From Chara braunii (taxonomy: Eukaryota; Streptophyta; Charophyceae; Charales; Characeae), in assembly GCA_003427395.1 (NCBI GenBank), contig BFEA01000006.1:4930357-4991357 (forward strand): a stretch of DNA of 61,001 nt. Direction: 5' to 3'. Under the pieces are notes generated by a model. The model was not told where the DNA came from. It saw nothing but the letters and a program-made list of their open reading frames with translations, and did no database searches. This document shows positions 22,262 through 31,684 of the stretch, one piece after another. Within the stretch, counting starts at the first letter, position 1. Every line of letters begins with the position of its first letter. A program made the position numbers and the translations under genes.

Positions 22262-22500
22262 GCGCCAGGCTATGCTGACGTGGTGCTCCCTCTGGTATAT
22301 GTGGCGCTGCCTCTGGTCTACGTGGCATGCTGAAAGGCGCTGCCTCTGGTGTATGTGGCACTGCCTCTGGTCTAGGTGGCATGCTGATGTGGCGCTGCCT
22401 CTGGTCGACGTGGCATGCTGACGTGGCGCTGCCCCTGGTATATGTGGCGCTGCCTCTGGTTTACGTGGCTCTGCTACTGGTCTACATTGATGATGTGGCG
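22262..22500 (+). repeat. Minisatellite of GCTGCCTCTGGTNTANGTGGC
   Basis: About nine imperfect copies of a roughly 21-34-bp unit built on CTGCCTCTGGT and TANGTGGC, some with an extra ATGCTGA(C/T)GTG. The frame 22,327-22,527 is open only because of the repeat. Confidence 0.9.
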
Positions 22501-23344
22501 AATGCCACCTGTTTCGATTATTGCTGATGTCGCATTGTCCACGCTGTCTACATGAGGTGACTGGTTGCGAGGAGGAGGAAGATCAGGATCTGTGGATGTA
22601 GGGAATCGGGTACTCACCTGCGGTTGACGTCGTCACTGGAAATCTGCTGTGTCTTCGGAGTCTTCGTGAGATAAAGTGCCACGTGGCACTATTGAGTGTG
22701 ATCAAGAATATGCTTATTATCATTGATGATGTGGTGTGGAAAGAAGCCCGGAGAAGGAGAGGGATCTGAAGGGTTTACTGTGTGATCTCTCTTCCTCTCC
22801 TTTGTCTATTCTCCCTCCAATCTCTTCTCTTTTTGATAATGAGTTACGGTTTGAGATATCACTTCACGATCTGGAGACTTTCATGCAGGTATTGAAACTA
22901 CAGTAGATTGACGACTTCTGAGTATCTGATAGACTGGGTTCATTACACGTGATGGTGGTCAGATACATTCTGCACAGTAGCCTGGGTCCGATGCCCTCCC
23001 CGACATCTCTTTCTTTTTCGGCCTTTGTTCATCATTGATCTGGATTTAGTTCGGATTTTTTTTTTTTTTTTTGCTTGTCCTTTTGGTGCCATGTGCTGGC
23101 AAGATATACAGCACATGAGTTACAAGGTGGGCTGGTACCGGAACCCCAAGATTTTTCTTCCCAGCCTGTTACGGTAGCAGTCAGGCTCAGAAAAGTGCAA
23201 CTTTTGGTACGTCAATTTAGGTTCGTGTGAACTGGTGGTTCAAGGTTTCTTAAAGAAGAAGAAGAAGAAGAAAACAAGAAAAAAAGAAAAAAAAGAAAAC
23301 CATAATTCCCTTCTTACCCTAATTACAACAGTACACTTTATCCA
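22501..23344. other. No gene seen
   Basis: Contains a T17 run at about 23,056 and an AAG/AAAG-rich tract at 23,250-23,300. No recognisable frame. Confidence 0.45.
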
Positions 23345-23728
23345 GCGGCCTAGCTCAGTTGGAGTTGGTAAGGCACACAAGTGGCATTCAGGAGGTCTTG
23401 GGTTCAATCCCCATTGGCCTCATGTACCTTCGTGGGCAAGCTTGGCGTCCGCCACCTAGAGATATGCCGTTGGTCCCCCGAGTGGCATTGAGCAGAGACT
23501 GCTGATGCTCACAGGGGGAGGGGACCGGAGGGGAGGCACAGTGACTGGCCCATCGAAGAAGCTCAGTCCTGATGCTACTGGCTGACCCCTCGCCGGTATC
23601 GCCCACCTGCTGTAGCAGGTATCGCCTGCTGGTGGGTGCAGCTCCCGCATGTTCCCTCGTTGGAGGCTTGGGCACGGATGTGGCTGCTACGGGGTTCCCC
23701 ATAATACTATAATGACAATAAAAAAGGC
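23345..23728 (+). mobile_element. tRNA-derived SINE
   Basis: The head is tRNA-like: GCGGCCTAGCTCAGTTGG holds a good pol III A box (TAGCTCAGTTGG, 23,351-23,362) and GGGTTCAATCCC (23,400-23,411) is a good B box, at 38 bp spacing. A GC-rich tRNA-unrelated body of about 290 bp follows and ends in ATAATGACAATAAAAAAGG, a typical A-rich SINE tail. No clear target duplication was found. Short SINEs move with LINE enzymes; the partner LINE is not identified here. Confidence 0.85.
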
Positions 23729-24326
23729 CTGAAAGGCCGTCCTGTCCAGATTCGACAGGTAATTGAATTGGTTGAGATTGAATTTTTTACTTAGGACTTT
23801 TCTGGATCGCTCCCACACCGTCGGTTAGCACGCGAAAACCAGCGCTGCGCTATTTTGCGCTTGCTCCCGGTCATGACCTACGGGCTTATGCCAACTGAAA
23901 CCCACCACCTCACCGTCCTCCCGCCCAGCCGCCCGCACGCCTCGCTCACTCAACTTTGAAATTTCAGAGTAGGGCGGCAACACCCGCCATCGCCACGAGA
24001 GGGTGTGGACGCCCTGCTCAAGCGTGCGCCCCGTGCATGTGTCACCACCAAAAGGACCGCGGCATCGTCGCAGCAGCTCGTCCCCTCCACCATCTGAAGC
24101 CAGCCTGCTACCTGAAGCGCCCTCTGAGCGCCAACACAAGGAGTAGCCTTCACAGGAAGACAACGGGCCCGAGAATGTTGGCCAGCGACTTGGAGTCCCC
24201 AGGACTTCGAATGAAGTCGTACCATCGTGACACGTCTGCAGTAGACACCAGTGACTACTAAACAGACCCGGAGCCGAGGAGTTTCCGCCAAGGAGATCCC
24301 CAGGAACATCACAAGAACGGCCTAAG
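23729..24326. other. No gene assigned
   Basis: Overlapping frames on both strands (23,825-24,312 minus; 23,956-24,261 plus) in GC-rich sequence; none recognisable. Confidence 0.4.
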
Positions 24327-25565
24327 TTGACATCTCATCCCCAGCCTCCCCTTGACGCATATCCCCCACTCTTTTGTCCATCTCTCACTCCCCTTCTCAC
24401 CATTCCCCATCCACCCTCCGCCCATCCTTCCCCCCACCTTCCCCGCAGCCCTACCTTCACTAACCTCACCGTCTCAGTCACACCCTCCTTCCCCCCCCAA
24501 ATCCCCAAACCCCTCTGTCAATTACCCATCCCTCCCCCCCTCCCGCTTCCCCCAACCCCGCAGCACAATAACCACCGTCTACCCACGCAGCAGTCCACAT
24601 CCACCTCTTTTTTTTTTTTTACACTCACGCCTCCAATCCTCGGCCCCCAAACTCACCTCCCCCCTCACTCCCAACCCCCCGCCCCCTACAACGACTACAC
24701 ACCTACTACCCCATCTTACCCCTCCCAGCCCCATTAACTCCGAACCTGCACTCTCCCTCGTCTGACACCCCCCACCCATCTCACAACTCTCTGTTCAAGC
24801 TCCTACCCCGGCGCGATCACTGATATCGCAACGAGCAAGACGTTCGCCTAGACTTTTCTCCCTCCTCCCCAATCACATCCCTCCTCGCTGCCACCTGCCT
24901 TCTTCCCATCCGCCTAACACATACACTACTAACACTCCCGCTTTTGTGATGTCCATCCACTCGCCAGCGCATAAGCACCGCTCCGACCCATATCCACCTG
25001 TTGGCTTCATTGACTCCCCCCCCTCCCCCCCTCTTTCCTACCTCCGACCACGTTCCACCAGCGAGAGCTGGTCGATCTCCGTCGTGCTACAAACCCTGGC
25101 GATCCAGCCCCGTTATCCCTCATCCAGGTGCCCAAACGTGTTTTTCACCCAACACACCCCCGAAATCCAACTATAATCCCTCAAACCCCATGGTACACCA
25201 CCCCCCCCACCACCCAACACTAACCGAACCCAATCCCTGCACTGGACAGGCCAGCATATGCCCGTGCATGCAACCCATCTTTCCACGTAGACCAGTTGTG
25301 AGCACCTGTAGCCACCCTGAATTCCCCACGAATACGCGCCCCAGAAAAATGGCCAATATGAAGCAGAAGATAGGAGAGCCACACACGGCATCATAATCTG
25401 ACAAGGCAAGAGAAAAAAAAAAAAAAAAGGACTCAGCCATGAAATACAGGATCCTCCACGCGACAGCCCCTGATCAGACCCTCCACCCCCCATACCACCC
25501 CCCTCCCATTCAAACCACAGACATTTGTCAACACCACCAACAGCACCCAATCCCATCAGAGGTCA
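24327..25565 (+). other. C-rich, G-poor stretch with proline-rich frames; possible 5' part of the interrupted zinc-knuckle ORF
   Basis: The plus strand is dominated by C and T with long CCCC runs and few G, especially 24,330-24,780. Frames of 136-137 codons (24,327-24,737 and 24,352-24,765) encode low-complexity Pro/Ser/Thr. The frame reaching 25,565 (HPPYHPPPIQ...) lies immediately before the gypsy target site, and the DNA on the far side of that element continues an open frame with a zinc knuckle. It may be the N-terminal, proline-rich part of that gene, but the link is inferred. Confidence 0.45.
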
Positions 25566-25570
25566 TCCAC

Positions 25571-26103
25571 TGTTGCAGACTCGTGAAACACAGTCATAAG
25601 TATGGCGCAGATTCCCAGAACCGAGCAGATAATACAGAGTTAATACAAATACATATACAGCGGAAGACTTGATACACATGGACTGACCTGACTCAGACTG
25701 CAACGAAACACTCTCAACATGCAACCGTGTTGTGAAAGCCCTGGCCTCGGACGCAGAAGAGAATGCCAGGGTTTAAGATCATACACAGACGAATGGGGGG
25801 AGAGGGGAGACGAAAAGGAGGAGGAGAGGGAAGTTGACGTCAACACCCTGGATCCAGAAATAGTATCTCGAAAGTCATAAGTAACGCAAATCCGAAATGT
25901 CGTGAATACGAAGTCTCACAGTGTCCCAGATGTCGATCTCCAAATATCAAGATACATCCCTAGAAGTAGATGAAGTCGGATCCCAGAAGTAGTCCTCAAC
26001 CAATGTCTCAATGTTGCTATCTCAACTGTCATCAGAACTCGTCACCATCCTTCGCACTCGGAGAGGTCCAGTAGAGTAGAGACTTAGACCTGGAGGGTAG
26101 GAG

Positions 26104-26146
<43 letters not shown>

Positions 26147-26820
26147 GGAGAAGACGGAGAAAAGGCAAGGCTTTTCTCCCTGGTACCTGAAGTGGTGGCT
26201 ATGGCGCTGCAAGGGCTGGCGCTGGGCCGCGGGCTGGGCCGGTGGCTGGTGCTGCTCCACTGCTGCGCTAGTTCTTCCTCGCCGCTGGGCTCCTTCTCTC
26301 CTCGCTGCTCATTCTAATGCTGGGGCGCTGCGCTAATGCTGCTAACGCTGCAACGCTTCATTTCGATATCGAAGACCCTTCGCTTTATAAACTTCAGGAG
26401 GCTTACAACGTTTGATTCTGGCAGCAAATTGTGTGACCTTTTGCGCTAATCCTGAAGACTAACCCGTAGAACCTCCTGTCTACTAACCTCTCCTGACTGA
26501 GGCTGGTACCCAGCTTATGTCGTGCTGGGTCGGCCTCAGTCCTACTAAGTGCCTTCAGGTCTGGACCGTTGATCGGGCCCAATGGTTCAGATCCGATTTC
26601 GAAACTGAAACAGTGGTGCCTAAACTGCGCCGCCGGTCGGTCCTACCGATGGACCAGTACCTGGCCTCACCAACTAGACGTTGGGTCTGGTGGGGTCTAA
26701 ACGAGGCCTACCGGACCCTAAACTGAACCGACGGTTCCTAGGCCTACCTGGACCTAGGCCTAAACCGCCCGCTAAAGAACCGGGCCCTAACTGGGGCCCG
26801 TGTGGTATCAGTATGCCACA
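25571..26820 (-). repeat. 3' LTR of gypsy I
   Basis: 1,250 bp that align end to end with 40,907-42,088. Plus-strand ends are TGTTGCAGACTCG and GTATGCCACA. Differences include a longer AG microsatellite here (26,108-26,141) and an extra roughly 50-bp segment near 26,360-26,420. Substitutions scattered between the two LTRs show the insertion is not recent. Confidence 0.95.
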
Positions 26821-26835
26821 CACTTCCACCCTTGA
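26821..26835 (-). promoter_or_regulatory. Polypurine tract of gypsy I
   Basis: On the minus strand AAGGGTGGAAGTG directly precedes the LTR start TGTGGC, the expected place for the plus-strand DNA primer. Slightly pyrimidine-interrupted. Confidence 0.6.
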
Positions 26836-26925
26836 AGACCGAGCTAACTGCGAGGGCGAAGCTGTCTGTCCAATGTCCGTACGGGCGGGGCGGGTTGGGC
26901 AGCTTCCTTAGCAAGTCGCAGTTTT

Positions 26926-28975
26926 TCATAGTGTGCGGAGATGAGGGGTGTTGTCGCCTTCGGGATCGCATTCCTTGAATGTAACTTTGTACTGCATTGG
27001 CTTGTTGCCGTGCTTGCGATGGGCAAGGACACGGTCGACCTCCTGGTGACCGTCCATTGAAGGAGGGTCGTGGAACCGTCTGCCTAGAAAGTCCGTTCGT
27101 GAGGCTAAAGTGTAGACCGCCAGCTTCGAAGCATGAAACACCGGGTGCACCGTCAAATGCGGGGGAATCTCAATTATGAAAGATGGACCCGCGGGGTCGT
27201 CGCCAGCTGCTGAAGTGACCTTCCATGGCCCAAACCACTTAGGGAGGAGCTTGCACGGGACGTGCTGCTCGAGCGCAAATTCCTCAGAGGTGACACAAAC
27301 AAGGTTGCCTGCATGGAAGGCGGTCAACCCAGTCCTTCTGCTCCGGGAGGATGAGTGTGCGGAGCATCATCTGCGCAGTCTGGTGCGCACGTTCCGTTTG
27401 CCCATCCGTTTGAGGATGTTGTGCGGAACTCGGATGACTCGGTTTCATGCTGGTGCCAGATTCCACCATGAGTGCCGTCCAAAAGGCTGACATGAAACGA
27501 GTGTCGCGGTCGCTGACGATGTCTTCCGAAACGTCGTGGCTGCAAAACCAGCCGGTGTGCAAGAGTCGTGCGAGCTTGGGAGTCGTCGCGTGATACTTGC
27601 ATGGAAGAAATCGAGCATACTTGCTCAAACGGTCGAATACCATCATGGCCAAGGCGATCGCGAGGGAAAGGACCGGTTGCGTCCATAGCAATGGTGAGAC
27701 CTGGTTCCCGAGGAATCGGCAATGGTTTCAGTTCGAGGTACGGGAGTTGATGTCGCCCTTTGTTCCGGTGGCAAATTGTACGTGACTGAATGTACCGGTT
27801 GACGTCGCTGATGATGTTCGGCCAGTGAAATCGTTGGCGGGGCCGCACGCACACTTGCACGACCCCGCCAACGATTTCACTGGGCGGACATCATCAGCGT
27901 GCGGCGCCAAGGTGTCCTACCATCCGTGAATCGTGGTATTCGCCAAGGAGGCAAGTGCGCAAGATGCGGATTTGGGGAACACACAACAAGTCCTTGCCTC
28001 GTGTATGGAGAATCAAGTAGCCGTCGACAATGCGATAATTGCTTGTCGGCGGGTGATCCGATGATAAGTCCGCATAGAGTGTGGAGAATCCCGGATCCGA
28101 CTTGTAGCCGTTTACGAAATGTTGTTGCAGGTCCTCATCGAGGCCGAATGTGGAATGCACCAAGGCGCAAAGATCAGGTCATCGTGAGAGAGCATCGACC
28201 GCCTTGTTCGAGGGGCCCGGAATATGTTTGGAGGTGAAGTCGAACTGGTCAATGAAGTACATCCAGCGACCGATCGTGCTGCTCACCGTGTCTTGCGTCT
28301 TGTAGTAAGTCAACGGATTATTGTCCGTTGCCCACGTGAATCGCCGACGGCCGAGGAGAAAGTGACGCCAACGCTTAAATACAGTGACAAAAGCTAGCAG
28401 TTCCTTCTTACTCGCATCATCAAGAGAATTGATGGGCGGCACCTTTTCCGTTGACGTACTAAACTGGATGCCAGTCCGTGTCGTCATGCTATTCCAAAAC
28501 CGCGCCAATGTCGTAGACGGAAGCGTCTGTAATCACGTTGGTAGGCAAGGTCGGGTCATAGATGCTTAAGACGGGAGCTTGGAGCAAATTTGTCTTCAGC
28601 GTATAGAACGCATGCCGGGCTTCGTCGTTGAACTAAAAGGGCACCGAGGGGGATTGAAGTCGTGACAATGGTGCAGCGATCCGTTGAAAACCTTTGACGA
28701 AGCGCATGTAATATGATGCTAAGTTGAGAAAGGAGCGGACGTCGGTGGTACACGCAAGGTCCGACCAATCTTGAATGGCTTGTACTTTGTCCGCAAGCGG
28801 ACGAATACCTTGCGGCGTAACGAAATGGCCCAAGTACTCCAACTCTTGTTGGGCAAACTCGCACTTGTCACGGTTTGCCTTGTACTTGGCGATACAGAGC
28901 CACTCCAAAACGGCGCGAAGTTGCTCGTCCAGTGATCGGTTGTAAATAAGTACAGTGCGGTCGAGCAGGTCGCGG
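26926..28975 (-). pseudogene. Gypsy I pol: RT end, RNase H, integrase, chromodomain
   Basis: Read on the minus strand from 28,975: end of RT (DLLDRTVLIY, but the catalytic YLDD segment is deleted; KYKANRDKCEFAQQELEYLG follows), connection and RNase H (TWATDNNPLTYYKTQDTVSS, HIPGPSNKAVDALSR), integrase H2C2 region (LLGEYHDSRMVGHLG), catalytic core with IAMDATGPFPRD, SDRDTRF and DGQTERAH giving the D, D and E residues, then GPSFIIEIPPHLTVHPVFHA and a chromodomain-like end (EVDRVLAHRKHGNKPMQYKV). Chromodomains direct integration to chromatin marks in this clade. At least four frameshifts and a 92-bp inverted repeat break it. Confidence 0.93.
27807..27898. repeat. 36-bp inverted repeat in integrase zinc region
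   Basis: Left arm GCTGATGATGTTCGGCCAGT... (27,807-27,842) and right arm (27,863-27,898) are reverse complements with two mismatches, around a 20-bp loop. The left arm is genuine integrase sequence (FHWPNIISDV on the minus strand), so the right arm is an inverted duplicate. Confidence 0.95.
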
Positions 28976-29639
28976 TGTCAGGACAGAAACCCCTGTGAGG
29001 GTTTCTCGCCGAGTTTTTCAAGGTCAGACACTGTCCAACTCGTTTCGTTGGATTTGAGGAATATGATGAGATTGACGTTGCTAAAGTTTATTCAGACCAA
29101 CCCTATAAGAGACCTAAAACCTAACGTCGTTGACGTATAACGTCATTAGCTTTCCATCGAAACAGCGGGAGTCAGCCGTACGACTTGTCGTCCGCGATTC
29201 TCGACAAGGCCGCAATGGTGCGCAGCCATAGAAAGACTAAAGCTAGACCTAGTCTACCTAAAATAATGTCGCGCGGCTACGAGCCGCACGATTCAAGGCC
29301 TAAGTAGGTTGAAAAGAGGTCGCCGCAACGGAGATTGGAATTGCGGCGCGGAGAAAATAGGAAGTTTTTTTTGGGGGGGGGGGTCCTCCGGGCTTTCGCG
29401 CCGAGGACCAGAGCAGATGGTGTTGTGACCTGCTGAGCGGGGCATTTGTTAAGGCTGTGGGCCGCCGACAAACCAGCCAGCTGCGGGGACAGGCGGGCCT
29501 AGCAAGGCCGCTGGAGGGTGGCCTGCTGGGTGCCACAGCCCTTCATATAGAAGGGTTGCTCCCATCATTATGAGAGATAGGAGCTAGCCCTACAAGCAGA
29601 CCACAAGCATTTATCGGGTAGCTGAATATTCAGGAATGA

Positions 29640-30040
29640 AAATTCTGAAGTGAGAGTTTTGGGCAGTCTGAAAATCCTGAATGGTTTTGAAGTGGTGAAA
29701 GGTCTGAAGACCCTGAAAAACACTTGTTGGCATGCTGCATCCTGAAGTGGTGAAGGGTGTCCTGAAGTGGTCAAGTGAGAGTTTTGGGCAGTCTGAAAAT
29801 CCCGAATGGTCCTGAAGTGGTGAAAGGTCCGAAAATCATGAAAACCACCCTTCACCACTTGAGGATTCAGCCTGCCTAAACAGGTGGTTTTCAGGGTCTT
29901 CGAAGCTTTCACCACTTCAGGACCATTCAGGATTTTCAGACCTGAATGGTCTTGAAGTGGTGAAAAGTCCGAAGACCCTGAAAACCACCTGTTTAGGCAG
30001 GTTGCATCCTGAAGTGGTGAAGGGTGTCCCGAAGTGGTGA
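29640..30040. repeat. Foldback array with 61-bp inverted arms
   Basis: 29,871-29,931 (CCTGCCTAAACAGGTGGTTT...) and 29,941-30,001 (ending ACCTGTTTAGGCAGG) are reverse complements with about five mismatches and a 9-bp loop. Additional partial copies of the unit, built on CCTGAAGTGGTGAA(A/G)GG and GAAGACCCTGAAAA, lie at about 29,650-29,870 and 30,000-30,035, in direct orientation. Confidence 0.95.
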
Positions 30041-30059
30041 TGAAAAATATGACTGTTGT

Positions 30060-30265
30060 TAACCTTCTCTCAAGCAGACCAGCCTGATATGCGACGGATG
30101 CAGGGATCGAAGTCGGAATGCCCCGTTGGGCTAGCTCCTTTTGGAGCAGCCCAGACGATCGGGCACAGCTGATTTCGGTCGCGCGATCATCAGGATCGCG
30201 CGGCTGCAATCAGCCGCGCAGGGATCTGTATGGCCCCTGCACAAGGATGATACACATAAATCGAA

Positions 30266-30297
<32 letters not shown>
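30060..30297 (+). mobile_element. Retroposon-like unit with tRNA-like head and U6-like 3' part
   Basis: 30,229-30,264 reads TATGGCCCCTGCACAAGGAT then GATACACATAAATCGA, matching the 3' half of U6 snRNA at all but a few positions, and is followed by an (AAT)n tail. About 170 bp upstream, GGATCGAAGTC resembles a pol III B box. Between them lie GGCTAGCTCCTTTT and ATTTCGGTC...GCGATCATC...GATCGCGCGGCTG. The same order and spacing recur at 48,010-48,225 (57 versus 58 bp from ATTTCGGTC to the U6 part). Confidence 0.65.
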
Positions 30298-30299
<2 letters not shown>

Positions 30300-30337
30300 T
30301 CTAACTAAAGAGATGCGCCATGTGGTGCACGAAGATG

Positions 30338-30358
30338 TGACGCCCGTTTTAGGGCGTC
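30338..30358. repeat. GACGCCC hairpin
   Basis: GACGCCC and GGGCGTC around a 6-bp loop; no function assigned. Confidence 0.6.
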
Positions 30359-30485
30359 GGCTCTTTCAGGTAAGTTTTCATTTTGTTTTTTTTTATTTTT
30401 TTTTTTAGATTTCTTTTTAGATTTTTTTTACTGCTCTCGTTCGAGCAATCGTTCATTGACGAACGGACTGCTTGGCCGAGGTCTT

Positions 30486-30815
30486 GCTAGCAAAAAGGAC
30501 AGGATCGAGTTCCTGAATCTGAATGTGTTTTAAGCACAGGTGCAGAAAAACAGTTCAATCTCGATTTCCTACGCATCTCCATAAACTCGTCAAGATTCAG
30601 GCATTCGATCAAATCCTCTTTATTAGTGGGACCACGCCCCAGGGGTGAGGTTCCATTAGTAAAGAGGATTGGATTGAGTTCCTGAATCTGGACGTGTTGT
30701 AAGCAGAGATGCAGAAAAACAGTTCAGTCTCGAATTTCTGCACTTCTTCGCGAATGGGTCTTAGATTCAGGCGTTCAATCCAATCCTCGTTGCTAGTGGG
30801 ACCTCACCCCACGTC
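30486..30815. repeat. Two tandem stem-loop units (period 169 bp)
   Basis: GAGTTCCTGAATCTG starts at 30,507 and 30,676. In each unit the left arm (AGGATTGGATTGAGTTCCTG type) pairs with a right arm about 90 bp later (GATTCAGGCGTTCAATCCAA type), with stems of about 35 bp including neighbouring TAGTGGG/TTGCTAGC sequence. Between the arms both units share GTTTTAAGC/GTTGTAAGC and GCAGAAAAACAGTTCA. Confidence 0.9.
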
Positions 30816-31110
30816 ATCTCGACAAATCATGAGTGCACCCTTGTGGACCGTTGTGGTGCATGGATCAAAACGGTCGTTGGCTTATGCCAACAGATATAGT
30901 AACGGAAAAAGAAAAAAAAACGGGGAACTAAAAACGGGAACCGAAGTGCAATGTGGCGCGATAGGAAGTGACAGGGGTTTCAGCCCCTTCAAAACCAAAA
31001 AGGCGTAGCTGCACTACTCTCGACATGCACAAAAGACAAAAATCATAGCAGCATATTCCGCCATGTTTCAGCCGAAGATTCATTCTCGTTTTTTGCACAA
31101 TTCGATAAAA

Positions 31111-31304
31111 TGCAGCGAGTTTTTAATTCTCCTCAGATTTTTTTTGATTTTTTTTTTAGGCGAAGATATAGCCTCACCCTGCTCCAGCTCGTTCATCGAA
31201 ACGAACGGGCGCAGGCCCTGCAAATACGTGAGGAGGTGGGAAATCTAAAGAAAGTTAAAGAAAAATAAAATAAAAAATCTAAGGAGAATTAAAAACTCGT
31301 TGCG
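31111..31304. repeat. Foldback (MITE-like) with about 33-bp inverted arms
   Basis: TTTTTAATTCTCCTCAGATT at the left and AATCTAAGGAGAATTAAAAA at the right pair in a longer stem including GCAGCGAG/CTCGTTGC. The 125-bp interior holds a second small palindrome (GTTCATCGAAACGAAC). Confidence 0.85.
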
Positions 31305-31329
31305 GCCGTGGACTAGGTGCAGCCCCTAG

Positions 31330-31680
31330 AAGGTTCTAGGGGCTGATGGGACAGTGCCTGTTCAATTGAGCAGGCAGTCCTGAAATGGCTGAGTACAATC
31401 ATTTCCAGAGGCACCTGGCCTGGGAAACGGTCAGGTGTTCCTAGGAACTGATGACCTTGGTTCCCCAAAGAGAAAACCAAGGCTCAGAGCTCCTCGCCAT
31501 TGATTTAGATCAAGGGCCAGGACCACTAACGAATTTTGCCTGGCAGTGGGCAAAGCAGCTGCCCACATGCCTTCGACTGGCTATAAAAGCCAGCTTCCCA
31601 CCCAGCAGCCTCACACTTGTGGCAGTGGTGCTGGGGCATTCACTTGAGTGAATGTTGGCTGGCTGCTGCATGTTGCTCCA
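31330..31680 (+). repeat. TATA-palindrome family, copy 1 (5' part)
   Basis: Aligns with the upstream part of the copies at 33,740 and 48,650: GGCTGAGTACAATC...CCTGG...GGGAAA, GATCAAGGGCC, the palindromic TATA box, then CACACTTGTGGCAGTG and TTCACTTGAGTGAATG. At about 31,680 it is joined directly to the reverse complement of the family's 3' part. Confidence 0.8.
31577..31593 (+). promoter_or_regulatory. TATA box inside a palindrome
   Basis: CTGGCTATAAAAGCCAG: TATAAAA flanked by perfectly complementary CTGGC/GCCAG. Same feature in the copies at 33,793 and 48,916. A pol II core promoter is inferred. Confidence 0.7.
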
Positions 31681-31684
31681 AGCG

